64,000 bases of DNA, taken from assembly GCF_030160395.1 (NCBI RefSeq), contig NZ_BSOG01000002.1, positions 387,280 to 451,279 of the forward strand. Reading direction: 5' to 3'. Shown here piece after piece: positions 20,480-28,197 of the stretch. Below the pieces are notes generated by a model that saw only the letters and a list, made by a program, of their open reading frames with translations, was not told the origin of the DNA and ran no database searches. Position 1 is the first letter of the stretch, and each line of letters opens with the position of its first letter. A program made the translations under genes and the position numbers. The stretch comes from Chitinimonas prasina. GTDB taxonomy: Bacteria; Pseudomonadota; Gammaproteobacteria; Burkholderiales; Chitinimonadaceae.

Positions 20480-21064
20480 TCACAACCGCCTTCCCAGCCA
20501 GATGCACCCGGGCTGCCGAAACAGCTCGGCGAAGCCAAACCGGGCATACCATCCCAAAGCACGCTCATTACGCGGATCCACCCCCAGGTGTACGGCCGGC
20601 GCACCTGCAGCCTGCAGACTACCCATCAGCTTCTCCATCAACACACCGCCCACCCCCTGCCCTTGGGCACGTGGCAGCAAATCCACATGGAGATGCGCTG
20701 GCCATTCGGTCAGGCGTGGGTCCAGCGTATGCACAGACTGCAAGCGGTTGATCAGCCAGCCATCGGCAGGGTGCTGCGGCACGCGATAGCACTCACGTAG
20801 TGGCGGCAGCCACGCCCGCTCCATATCGGCATAGAACGTTGCTGAATTGGCACACCCCAAGGCATAGCCGCAAATGCCCTCTTCATCCTCTGCCACCCAG
20901 GCATGCTCGGGCGCGAGCGACAGATACGGCCCCGCGTAAAGGTGCCCGTAGAGCGCATCCTGCCTGCCTGGCGCGCTGGCATCGCAACCGGCATCTCCGG
21001 TCAGCAGGCAGATGCGATATACCGCCTCTCTATCCGCCTCGGTTGCCATACGATATATTCGCAT
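20480..21064 (-). CDS. GNAT-family N-acetyltransferase
   Basis: A 194-residue acetyl-CoA-dependent acetyltransferase of unknown acceptor. The acetyl-CoA binding loop appears as R-A-Q-G-Q-G-V-G-G-V-L-M (about 131-142), preceded by the H-L-H-V-D-L-L-P strand and followed by the L-G-V-D-P-R-N-E-R-A-L-G-W-Y-A-R-F-G-F motif, typical of the family. The layout (A-x-L-H-V-D-L-L, then N-x-x-A-x-x-W-Y-x-x-x-G-F) resembles GNAT domains linked to bacterial O-GlcNAcase-like proteins, but a substrate cannot be assigned. The ATG at 21064 is used. The next gene is divergent at 118 bases. Confidence 0.82.
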   Translation of the reverse strand: MRIYRMATEADREAVYRICLLTGDAGCDASAPGRQDALYGHLYAGPYLSLAPEHAWVAEDEEGICGYALGCANSATFYADMERAWLPPLRECYRVPQHPADGWLINRLQSVHTLDPRLTEWPAHLHVDLLPRAQGQGVGGVLMEKLMGSLQAAGAPAVHLGVDPRNERALGWYARFGFAELFRQPGCIWLGRRL

Positions 21065-21181
21065 ATAAGCAAATTCCTATCTTGATGGATGGCTCATGAT
21101 CTGGCCATACTGCCACGCTGACTGCAAACCGTGCACCGCCCGATTCGAAGCGCCTCCGCAGTTCCGCAGAAGGGAGCCGTG

Positions 21182-23332
21182 TTGAAACGCCTGTATGCCC
21201 GTTTGATACCGCACACCGCAAGGATCAAGATCCTCATCGTGTTTATCGCCATCAACCTGGCGGCGACGGTGGCTTATACCCTCTACGCCTGGAACCTCAA
21301 AGCCGATGCGGTCCGCGAAACCATCGATGCCCGGCTGGTAGCCGCTGCCAGCGCCGCCCCCAAGATGATAGGGTACGACTACCTGCGCGAAGCCCGAGAC
21401 CCCAAATCGATAGACGAGCAGCGCTACCTGGCCATGGTGCGCCTGCTGCATGACTACTGCCAGAAGGTAGGCCTGCGCTACCTCTATGTCTTCACCCAGG
21501 AAGGCAACAAGATCATCTACTTGGCCGACGCCGCCAGCGAGGAGGAAATCCGCGCTGGCAACTATGGCCGCTACTATGGCGAATACGATGCCCGCCCCTT
21601 GGGCCTGGCCCAGGCCTTCGCCACCGGTAAGGCACAGTTCGCCGAGTACGAAGATCGCTACGGACACTTCCGTTCTGTATTCCAGCCCATGCAGCGGGAA
21701 GACGGCAAGACCTTGGTGTTTGGCGCGGATATCGACCTGAGCGATGTAGAAACTCAGCAGCGCGAGGCATTGAACCAGGCCCTGCTGATAGGCATGGGCT
21801 TGTTCCTGGCCGGCGTACTCGGCTCATTCTGGCTGGCTCGCACCCTGTCTGCGCCGCTCAGCCGGCTTGCCGAGGCGGCAGACCGTATTGCCGATGGCGA
21901 TTACCGTGTCAGGGTGCCGGCACGCGGACACGACGAGTTCGCCCTGCTCGCCCGTGCCTTCAACAGCATGGGCAGCGCCATATCGGAGCGCGAGGCGGAA
22001 ATCATCCGCATGGCCTATATCGACCCACTAACCGAGCTGCCCAACCGCGTCAGGCTGGCAGAACTGATAGCCGAAGAAATCCAGGCGGCCCAGCAAGGCG
22101 ACGACAGCGTCGCCGTGGTGATGATAGATATCGACCGCTTCAAGTACATCAACGACTATCTGGGCTATAGCGCAGGCGATGCCGCACTCAAGAGCATTGC
22201 CCAGCGGCTGCGGCAGGTGCAGCGCGATACCGACCATCTTGGCCGCTTCTCGGGTGACGAGTTCGTCCTGGTCCTGCCAGGCGTGCACAAAGGCAATATC
22301 GACAATGTCGTACGGCGCCTGCACCGCATACTGGAGAACCCACTCGCCATTGCCGGCCAGAGCATCGACGTGGCCGGCTCCACCGGCGTGGCGTTCTTCC
22401 CCCTGCATGGCACCAGTGCCAACGTGCTGCTGCGCGAGGCTGAAGCAGCCATGTATCTGGCCAAGCGCACCCACGCCGATTACCTGGTCTACGACCCTGG
22501 CCAGGAAGCCAACCGCAAGAGCCAGCTCTCGCTCCTGGGCGAGTTAAAGACCGCCGTCGAGAGCAATCAGCTCTCCACCTATCTGCAACCCAAGATCAAC
22601 CTCGCCGATGGCCGCATTTGCGGGGTGGAGGCGCTGGTACGCTGGGACCACCCCGAAAGGGGCTGGATACCGCCCGGGCAGTTCATACCCTTTGCCGAAC
22701 AGACCGGCAAAATACGGGCGCTCACCCTGTGGATACTGCGCGAATGCATGCTGACCAGTTGCCACTGGGCAGCGCTGGGCCGCAATGTACGCATCTCGGT
22801 CAACGTATCGGTCAACGACACCGAAGACCCCGCCTTCGCCGGCATGGTGCAGTCCCTGCTGGAAGAAACCGGCGCCGACGCCCACAACCTGTGCCTGGAA
22901 ATCACCGAATCGGCCACCATGGAAGCGCCCGACAAGGTGCTCGATGCGCTCAGGCATCTGCGCAGCCTGGGCTTCAAGCTCTCCATCGACGACTTTGGCA
23001 CGGGCTACTCCTCACTGGCCTATCTCTCGCGCCTGCCGGTGCAGGAGCTCAAGATAGACCGCTCCTTCGTACTGCGGCTGGACGAGGCCGATGGCCTGCA
23101 GATAGCCCGAGCCATAGTCGAACTGGGCCATGTGCTCAAGCTCGACGTCGTGGCAGAGGGCGTAGAAACCCAGGCCGCCTGGGACACCCTGGTAGAACTA
23201 GGCTGCGATCAGGTGCAGGGCTTCCTGGTGGCCAAACCTATGCCGATTGTGGCCTTTGATGAGTGGTACAAGCACCATAAAGGCTACTGGCGCGACGCAA
23301 TGGAAAAAGACGAGTCCGGGCAAATGGCATGA
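21182..23332 (+). CDS. Membrane HAMP-GGDEF-EAL c-di-GMP signalling protein
   Basis: A 716-residue inner-membrane sensor with paired cyclic-di-GMP domains. TM1 is near residues 15-35, a periplasmic Cache-like region to about 196, TM2 about 198-220, then HAMP. The GGDEF domain has D-I-D-R-F-K-Y-I-N-D (catalytic metal site intact) and S-G-D-E-F at 357-361, so the first Gly is Ser. An R-D-T-D inhibitory site lies exactly five residues upstream (348-351). The EAL domain (E-A-L at 483-485, N-V-S, L-E-I-T-E-S, D-D-F-G-T-G, A-E-G-V-E-T) keeps all expected catalytic residues. I chose the TTG at 21182 because GGGAG lies five bases upstream; GTG codons at 21179 and 21131 are alternatives. Confidence 0.9.
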   Translation: MKRLYARLIPHTARIKILIVFIAINLAATVAYTLYAWNLKADAVRETIDARLVAAASAAPKMIGYDYLREARDPKSIDEQRYLAMVRLLHDYCQKVGLRYLYVFTQEGNKIIYLADAASEEEIRAGNYGRYYGEYDARPLGLAQAFATGKAQFAEYEDRYGHFRSVFQPMQREDGKTLVFGADIDLSDVETQQREALNQALLIGMGLFLAGVLGSFWLARTLSAPLSRLAEAADRIADGDYRVRVPARGHDEFALLARAFNSMGSAISEREAEIIRMAYIDPLTELPNRVRLAELIAEEIQAAQQGDDSVAVVMIDIDRFKYINDYLGYSAGDAALKSIAQRLRQVQRDTDHLGRFSGDEFVLVLPGVHKGNIDNVVRRLHRILENPLAIAGQSIDVAGSTGVAFFPLHGTSANVLLREAEAAMYLAKRTHADYLVYDPGQEANRKSQLSLLGELKTAVESNQLSTYLQPKINLADGRICGVEALVRWDHPERGWIPPGQFIPFAEQTGKIRALTLWILRECMLTSCHWAALGRNVRISVNVSVNDTEDPAFAGMVQSLLEETGADAHNLCLEITESATMEAPDKVLDALRHLRSLGFKLSIDDFGTGYSSLAYLSRLPVQELKIDRSFVLRLDEADGLQIARAIVELGHVLKLDVVAEGVETQAAWDTLVELGCDQVQGFLVAKPMPIVAFDEWYKHHKGYWRDAMEKDESGQMA

Positions 23333-23368
23333 TTATTCGCTACAACAATAGGCAACAAGGGGGAGTAC

Positions 23369-24166
23369 ATGAGCACGCGATCAGGAGGTGGAGGCGGCCG
23401 TAGGCCGCCCGGAGGCCCAGGAAAGAATCCTTTCGGCTCGCATGCCCACTATAAGGAAGCCCAAGCACAAAAAGACCAAGCCGAGGCCGACGGCGATGAG
23501 CGCAAGGAACTTTCTGCCCTCAAGACAGAAAGAAAATCCCGCGCCGTGCATGGGAATACCAAGCATGGTGGTTTGGATACAGGGCACCAGCAATGGAACG
23601 CCGGCCTGAATAGCCGTATCAAGCAGCTTGAAGCGCGCGAGGAAGAGCGACAGGAGATCGCACGCGGACCGGTTGGCGCTGACGGCAGCAGGCCTACCCC
23701 CAAATCCTCCGCGCCGCTGACGCGCGCATGGGGTTCAGGTCGTATACCCGGCACCGCACCCAAGGCGCCCTCTATGGGGCTTGACGCCTTCCCTTCCCTA
23801 CCAGGATCGACCTCCTCCAGCTCGAGTAGCAGCCACACCACGCCTGGGTCCATGCCACCGATAGTCTCCCCCACGCCCAGCACATCCACGCCCATGGCTC
23901 CTATTCCCGTCCCACGACCGACCTCCGTACAGAGTGGTGGCGGCTCGACCACCCCAACAACACCTGTGGGGTTGGTACCAACAGGCTCCTCATTCTCGCC
24001 GCCCGTCCAGACCGGTGGCCCCAGCCGACCAACCGCGCATGCCATGCCCCCCGTCCCCCCCCAGCCCAAGCGGGGTGGTGGCGGGCCCAGCTCCAGCAGC
24101 AAGCCAGGTTCTGGGGGTAAATCCGGCGGCGGCACGCCGCCTACTGGGGGTGGTACGGGTGTATAG
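23369..24166 (+). CDS. Disordered Gly/Pro/Ser/Thr-rich hypothetical protein
   Basis: A 265-residue protein that I do not recognise. It has a very strong ribosome-binding site (GGGGGAG three bases before the ATG), so it is likely expressed. The first 20 residues are a Gly/Arg/Pro patch; residues 25-100 are highly charged (K/E/D/R/Q) and probably helical; from about 110 to the end the sequence is low complexity, rich in Ser, Pro, Gly and Thr, including a run of seven serines and poly-Gly blocks. There is no signal peptide or membrane segment. It starts 36 bases after the GGDEF-EAL gene on the same strand, so co-transcription is plausible. Such tails occur in secreted, surface or phase-separating proteins, but no function can be assigned. 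Confidence 0.7.
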   Translation: MSTRSGGGGGRRPPGGPGKNPFGSHAHYKEAQAQKDQAEADGDERKELSALKTERKSRAVHGNTKHGGLDTGHQQWNAGLNSRIKQLEAREEERQEIARGPVGADGSRPTPKSSAPLTRAWGSGRIPGTAPKAPSMGLDAFPSLPGSTSSSSSSSHTTPGSMPPIVSPTPSTSTPMAPIPVPRPTSVQSGGGSTTPTTPVGLVPTGSSFSPPVQTGGPSRPTAHAMPPVPPQPKRGGGGPSSSSKPGSGGKSGGGTPPTGGGTGV

Positions 24167-24248
24167 GCAGGTGTGATGAGCGCTATCCCTTAAGCGGATG
24201 AAACCAGCCAGGTATGGTGGCAGGTTGGTGAAGGCCAGCAGCGCAGGC

Positions 24249-26582
24249 TCAGTCCATGGATCGCTTGGGCAGCGCAAAGAAGAAGCTCGCGCCCTGCCCT
24301 GGAGAGCTGCTAGCCCAGATGCGGCCACCGTGCAGCGCTATAATGCGGGCGCACAGCGCCAACCCTATGCCGGTGCCCGGGAACTCACTGCTCTTGTGCA
24401 AACGCTGGAACAGCACAAACAGCTTGTCGGCGTGCGAGGGGTCAAAACCAGCGCCATTGTCGTAGACCTCGATCACCCATTCCTGGCTGCTGGCCTCGCT
24501 ATGGTCGCGGATGCCGACCACCGGGTCGGTTTGCCGGGCAGAGTACTTCATCGCATTATCGAGCAGGTTCTGCAGGACTTCGCGCAGCAAGATGCGATCA
24601 GCCTCAAGCTCGGGCAAGGTGCCAACTTGCCAGCTGATCTTCGCAGCCGCATCGACATTCAGTTCGGCCCGAATCTCATCGACCAGGACATTCAGTGCAA
24701 ACCGGCTGACATTGAGTGCGGCACTACCCAGCCTGGCCACCGACCAGAGCCCCTGTATCATGTCGTTCATGCGCTCAAGCGCCCGCTGCGAGCGTTCCAG
24801 CCACTGGCGGGACGGATCCCCATCCGGCATGGCCTCGCCAACCATTTCCAGATAGCTACTGGCCTGCCGCAATGGCGCCCGCAAGTCATGCGCAATGGCA
24901 TGGCCAAAGCTCTCAAGCTCGCCCAACGCCTCGCGCAGTGCGCGGGTGCGCAGCTCAACCTTCTGCTCCAGTTCCACATTCAACCTGCCCAGTTGCTCCT
25001 GGGCATAATGCAGTGCATTGATATTGAGTATCACGCCGTCCAGCCAGACCAACTGGTCCTTCGCGTCATAGCAGCCCTGCCCCTGCTCCATCACCCACAT
25101 GATCTGGCCATCCTTGTGCTGAAGCCGATACTCAACCCGGTAGGGCAGCCTGTCCTCCAGCGCGTTCTGTATCTGCCGCCACAGCAGGTCGCGGTCGTCG
25201 ACATGGACTACTGCATTGAAGCTGATGGCGCCCGTACCAATGAAGGCCGATGCCGGATAGCCGGTGAGCCCTTCCACCGCATCGCTGATGTAGTGCATGG
25301 TCCAGTCAGTATCATTGGCGCAGCGGTACACGATGCCGGGCAGATTGCTGACCAGGGTCCGATAGCGGGACTCCCTTTCGGCCAGGTCATCATGAAGTTT
25401 CAGTATGTCGTTGAAATGCCTACGGCCACGGCGATGGGCCAGTGCCAGGATCACCGTGGCGATCACCAGTTCGATCAGCAAGGTCGTTATTGCAATATTG
25501 CGCAGGGTAGTGAACGAGGCCTCAATCTGCCTGACGATAGGCCCCAATGGCAGGCTATTGACCAAGACCCAATCTGCGCCCTCGATACGCGCGACAAACC
25601 ACACCCGGTCAGCCTGGGTGACCCGGACAAACCCCTGCCTGGCAAGACCCTGCTGGCGCGCCTGCTGAATCGCCGCAGCCCAGGCGGGGTCGCCAAGCTG
25701 GCCTAACCTCAGCTGCCCCTTTGCCCGCAGTATTTCCTCGCCATATTGGTCCGATGCCACGATGCTGTCCTGGCCGCTCAAGAGGACAAAGCGGCTACCC
25801 TCCTGCTGCCGCAGTTGCTGTGTCTGCAGCAGCAGGTTGGCCAGCGGCATGTCATGGCCCACCGAACCATACCAAGCGCCACGCCAGTACAGCGGCGCCA
25901 CAACGCTGGTCATCCAGATACGGGGTACCGGGTCAAAAGCCAGGGCAGTCCAATAGGATTTACGCTGCGGGTTCTGTGCCGGTTCAGTCGGCAAGAACCA
26001 CTCGGTGGCGCGGTAGTCGAAATCCGCTGCCGGTTGCTCCACCCAGCCCGGCTCGCTCGGCCAGAAAATCACCTCGCCGCCGTGCTTGGGCAAAATCCAG
26101 GTGTTGACGAAAGCCTTGCCGACCGTAGCCTGCCCAAACAGGCTGGTGAAGTGCACGCTGCGGACAAAGAACTCGCGGCTGGCGGCGTCTGGCTGCAGAT
26201 ACTTGGGCAGCACGGCAGCGGCATCGCGCTGTGGATCCATGCTGGCCAGGCGAGAACGGTAAGTGCCATCCGGCCGCTTTTCAAAAAGCGTATCGAATGC
26301 CCCGGCGGCCTGAGGATCGGTGCGATCCAGCTGGCGCTCCAGCTCCCGCGCGAAGCGCTCTATCGAGCCTCGCGTATCGCCCAGATCGTGCGCCATGCTG
26401 GCAGCCACCCGTTGTGCAGTCTGCTCATGCCGCTGCACGATCTGCTCAAGCCGCTCGGACAACAAGGCCTGCTGCTCTCGCTGCGCCGTCACAAACAGGA
26501 CGAGAAATACCACCGCGCCCAGCAAAGCCGGCACGTAAAGCGGTAGCACAGCCCGGTAGCGCGGCCTGTCGTCAGTCGTCAT
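24249..26582 (-). CDS. Cache-PAS sensor histidine kinase (orphan)
   Basis: A 777-residue membrane histidine kinase. TM1 is at about 12-33, a large periplasmic double-Cache-like domain at 35-355 (W-x-G-x-W-Y-G-S-V-G-H-D motif near 233-244), TM2 at about 362-382, a PAS domain at about 402-525, a coiled coil, and a HisKA domain with the phosphoacceptor H565 in I-A-H-D-L-R-A-P-L-R. The ATPase domain has the N box (L-Q-N-L-L-D-N-A-M-K-Y-S), the D-N-G-A-G-F box and G-T-G-I-G-L-A-L. The dimerisation region is of the phytochrome-like subclass. No response regulator gene is adjacent, so its partner is elsewhere. Confidence 0.92.
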   Translation of the reverse strand: MTTDDRPRYRAVLPLYVPALLGAVVFLVLFVTAQREQQALLSERLEQIVQRHEQTAQRVAASMAHDLGDTRGSIERFARELERQLDRTDPQAAGAFDTLFEKRPDGTYRSRLASMDPQRDAAAVLPKYLQPDAASREFFVRSVHFTSLFGQATVGKAFVNTWILPKHGGEVIFWPSEPGWVEQPAADFDYRATEWFLPTEPAQNPQRKSYWTALAFDPVPRIWMTSVVAPLYWRGAWYGSVGHDMPLANLLLQTQQLRQQEGSRFVLLSGQDSIVASDQYGEEILRAKGQLRLGQLGDPAWAAAIQQARQQGLARQGFVRVTQADRVWFVARIEGADWVLVNSLPLGPIVRQIEASFTTLRNIAITTLLIELVIATVILALAHRRGRRHFNDILKLHDDLAERESRYRTLVSNLPGIVYRCANDTDWTMHYISDAVEGLTGYPASAFIGTGAISFNAVVHVDDRDLLWRQIQNALEDRLPYRVEYRLQHKDGQIMWVMEQGQGCYDAKDQLVWLDGVILNINALHYAQEQLGRLNVELEQKVELRTRALREALGELESFGHAIAHDLRAPLRQASSYLEMVGEAMPDGDPSRQWLERSQRALERMNDMIQGLWSVARLGSAALNVSRFALNVLVDEIRAELNVDAAAKISWQVGTLPELEADRILLREVLQNLLDNAMKYSARQTDPVVGIRDHSEASSQEWVIEVYDNGAGFDPSHADKLFVLFQRLHKSSEFPGTGIGLALCARIIALHGGRIWASSSPGQGASFFFALPKRSMD

Positions 26583-26612
26583 GATCCACTTCCGGATCCC
26601 TCGTTCTAATCA

Positions 26613-26849
26613 CTATAGCTGCCGGCCGCGTTGCAAACTGCCATCTGCCGCCATGCGGTGCGCCAGGCAAGTCAGCAATAAAAAAGGCGGGACATCGTCC
26701 CGCCCCTGCTTGAGCGCTTGCCGTAATGCCTGGCGGCTATCTCGGCGCCGGATCTTCTCGGCCTTGTCGTGCACACCCCCGCCACCGCGCTGGCTGGCGG
26801 CCAGCGCAATGGGGTTACGAGGCTTGGGTACTTTCAGTTTGATCTTCAT
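26613..26849 (-). CDS. Small basic protein with an intrinsic terminator inside its reading frame; candidate ribosome-rescue-like factor
   Basis: A 78-codon gene encoding a highly basic N-terminus (M-K-I-K-L-K-V-P-K-P-R-N-P, then R/K-rich to about residue 50). The K-x-P-K-P-R-N-P start resembles a widespread family of small uncharacterised basic proteins of about 50-60 residues. An almost perfect intrinsic terminator (8-bp GC stem, 3-base loop, T6) lies within codons 49-57, and no stop occurs before it. Transcripts that stop there would encode about 55 residues without a stop codon. Beyond that point the frame encodes a hydrophobic F-L-L-L-T-C-L tail. This is the layout of E. coli arfA. The ATG overlaps the upstream stop by four bases (ATGA). 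Confidence 0.68.
   Translation of the reverse strand: MKIKLKVPKPRNPIALAASQRGGGGVHDKAEKIRRRDSRQALRQALKQGRDDVPPFLLLTCLAHRMAADGSLQRGRQL
26680..26707 (-). terminator. Intrinsic terminator located inside the 26613-26849 reading frame
   Basis: On the minus strand GGCGGGAC pairs with GTCCCGCC around a 3-base loop (26697-26704 with 26686-26693), followed by six T residues (26685-26680). It reads through the coding frame as R-D-D-V-P-P-F-L. It would terminate the three-gene operon before the last gene's own stop codon. Confidence 0.85.
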
Positions 26850-27742
26850 GCTGTCATCGTCTCCAGATTCAATTGATACAACCTTGCTTCACAGGCCCGC
26901 TGCGCCTGCTTTTTACTCAAAAAACGCGGCACTTCGCTCCCTGCCGCAAAACAGAACTGCCTGGGCAGGTCGGTGTAGATCGAGCGTGGGGGCTGGCGCA
27001 GGACTATGCCCTTCAACGACAGGCACGAAGCCGGGCTGTGATAAAACATCCGTCGCAGCCCCAACTCCTCCCGTACAAACCAGATGGTTGCCGCGAGCAT
27101 GGCCTCTGCCCACAGCTTGCGGTAGCGACCAAGCGCAAACTCGGCGTAGGCACGTATGGTTTCTTCACTTGCGTCCGTACCCTGCACCAGCCTGGGGTTC
27201 AACGCCGCAGCAGCGACATTGCGCAGCCAATCTGTCTGAACCTCTTCTATCAGTACCTCACCAGATGCCATATCCACGTCCAGTCGGGACCACGCCAGCG
27301 TATTGCGGCCCACCCTGTTGATAGGATGGCTGCGGGTACCAAATGGCAGGCAGTGCTCCCGTGGTCTAACCAGGCGCTGGTAGATTGCATCGTGGCCACG
27401 GTCAAAATTGAGCTGCAAAACCAGATTCGCGCCGCCACGGGTGGTCTGTGCGCCATCCCATAACCCCAGGCTCAGGGTAAAGGCCAATGCTGCCGGGTCG
27501 CCGTCCGCAGCCAGTACATCTGCCGTACATAGCCGCTTGCTGCCAGCCTGCGCCAGCCACTGCCTGATCCTGGGCTTCTGCAAAAGGCCCGCGTAAGCAC
27601 TCCGCTTGATCGCCGCAATGCTTACTCCTGAGCCGACTAGGTGTTTGAGCAGCAGCCAGGCATAACGGTCTGGGTAATAATTGAAAATCGTCCTGCCCTC
27701 AGGCAGGCAGCCGATGATCTCCTCGGCATATTGTCTGTTCAT
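26846..27742 (-). CDS. Conserved hypothetical protein with EEVQTDW motif
   Basis: A 298-residue soluble protein that I cannot name. It begins M-N-R-Q-Y-A-E-E-I-I with L-P-E-G-R-T-x-F-x-Y-Y-P-D-R-Y near residues 13-28, has a N-L-V-L-Q-L-N-F-D strand, and carries L-A-W-x-R-L-D-V-D followed by L-I-E-E-V-Q-T-D-W-L-R, similar to the E-I-Q-S-D-W motif seen in some large phage or mobile-element polyproteins. The C-terminal third (E-E-L-G-L-R-R-M-F-Y-H, then P-P-R-S-I-Y-T-D-L-P-R) looks conserved. The ATG at 27742 has GAGGGAAG at good spacing; a TTG lies 12 codons upstream. It overlaps the 40-codon gene before it and shares ATGA with the small gene after it, so the three form one translationally linked operon. 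Confidence 0.75.
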   Translation of the reverse strand: MNRQYAEEIIGCLPEGRTIFNYYPDRYAWLLLKHLVGSGVSIAAIKRSAYAGLLQKPRIRQWLAQAGSKRLCTADVLAADGDPAALAFTLSLGLWDGAQTTRGGANLVLQLNFDRGHDAIYQRLVRPREHCLPFGTRSHPINRVGRNTLAWSRLDVDMASGEVLIEEVQTDWLRNVAAAALNPRLVQGTDASEETIRAYAEFALGRYRKLWAEAMLAATIWFVREELGLRRMFYHSPASCLSLKGIVLRQPPRSIYTDLPRQFCFAAGSEVPRFLSKKQAQRACEARLYQLNLETMTA

Positions 27743-27821
27743 AGACAGCTTCCCTCTGCCGCCTTTCTGGCGGCGCAATCTTGTATGGATGTGCGTGTTC
27801 GGGTTGGGCTGTCACTTGCAT
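27699..27821 (-). CDS. 40-residue small protein, first gene of the 26.6-27.8 kb operon
   Basis: The ATG at 27821 is preceded by AGGAG six bases upstream and opens a 40-codon frame (M-Q-V-T-A-Q-P-E-H-A-H-P-Y-K-I...) ending at 27699. Its 3' end overlaps the start of the 298-residue gene by 44 bases in another frame, so it may work as a translational coupler as well as encode a peptide. The product is hydrophilic, with no membrane segment and no recognised family. The frame also extends upstream to 27938 without a ribosome-binding site. Confidence 0.5.
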   Translation of the reverse strand: MQVTAQPEHAHPYKIAPPERRQREAVYEQTICRGDHRLPA

Positions 27822-27939
27822 GGCGTACTCCTGGTCTAGCGGAAATCTTGTGGGGGATGGCGCACAAAGGCCGAGCACAGCCAGCCGATCGCAACAGCGA
27901 TGGCATCTGGCAAGTGCAGCAGCACGCAATAGGCGCATG

Positions 27940-27967
27940 AAAAAACCCCGGACATGGCCGGGGCTTT
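27940..27967 (-). terminator. Intrinsic terminator upstream of the 40/298/78-residue operon
   Basis: On the minus strand CCCCGG, six loop bases and CCGGGG (27963-27946) are followed by six T residues (27945-27940). It lies between the 11-codon leader frame and the operon, about 120 bases before the 40-codon gene, so it either ends a short RNA or acts as an attenuator. Confidence 0.8.
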
Positions 27968-27977
27968 GCGGGCGACC

Positions 27978-28003
27978 GGCGTGAAGGCTGTACCCTTCAC
28001 GCC
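27978..28003 (-). promoter_or_regulatory. Strong hairpin between leader peptide and terminator
   Basis: A perfect 10-bp inverted repeat (GGCGTGAAGG with CCTTCACGCC, loop of six) starts 15 bases after the leader-frame stop and ends 11 bases before the terminator stem. Its position suits a ribosome-stalling-controlled structure or a stabilising stem in a short RNA. No alternative pairing with the terminator stem was evident. Confidence 0.6.
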
Positions 28004-28017
28004 AATGGCGGTATGGG

Positions 28018-28053
28018 TCAGCGGATTAAGCGGAGATACATGGCAACAGACAT
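28018..28053 (-). CDS. 11-residue leader peptide frame (MSVAMYLRLIR)
   Basis: An ATG at 28053 follows a near-perfect ribosome-binding site (AAAGGAG, eight bases upstream). The frame encodes MSVAMYLRLIR and stops with TGA. The preceding promoter and the hairpin plus terminator that follow make a leader-peptide attenuator or a short coding RNA plausible. The peptide is not one I recognise and shows no run of a single amino acid that would identify a sensed amino acid. Confidence 0.5.
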   Translation of the reverse strand: MSVAMYLRLIR

Positions 28054-28101
28054 CGGTGATTCTCCTTTCCTGACTGAGAGTGAGTTGAACAAGTTCTGCC
28101 T

Positions 28102-28130
28102 TTTTAAACCAGGCGGGCCTGCGCGGTCAA
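28102..28130 (-). promoter_or_regulatory. Sigma-70-type promoter for the leader RNA
   Basis: On the minus strand, TTGACC (28130-28125) and TTAAAA (28107-28102) are separated by 17 bases. Transcription would begin near 28095, about 30 bases before the ribosome-binding site of the leader frame. Together with the terminator this predicts an RNA of about 155 bases. Confidence 0.55.
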
Positions 28131-28153
28131 GTGCAGGCTGACAGGCCAGGGAT

Positions 28154-28193
28154 AGGCTGATTGATTCCCCGGAGCCGCGGAATCAATCAGCCT
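28154..28193. terminator. Hairpin after the SMP-30-like gene
   Basis: A perfect 15-bp inverted repeat (arms 28154-28168 and 28179-28193, core CTGATTGATTCC) with a 10-base loop starts four bases after the stop of the gene at 28198-29424. It has no T run, so it may act as a stability stem or a weak terminator. Confidence 0.6.
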
Positions 28194-28197
28194 GTCC

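Noticed and set aside
24198-25706. A 502-codon plus-strand frame opposite the histidine kinase
   Set aside because: The minus strand shows H-box, N-box and G-boxes of a kinase; the plus frame has no recognisable motif or ribosome-binding site.
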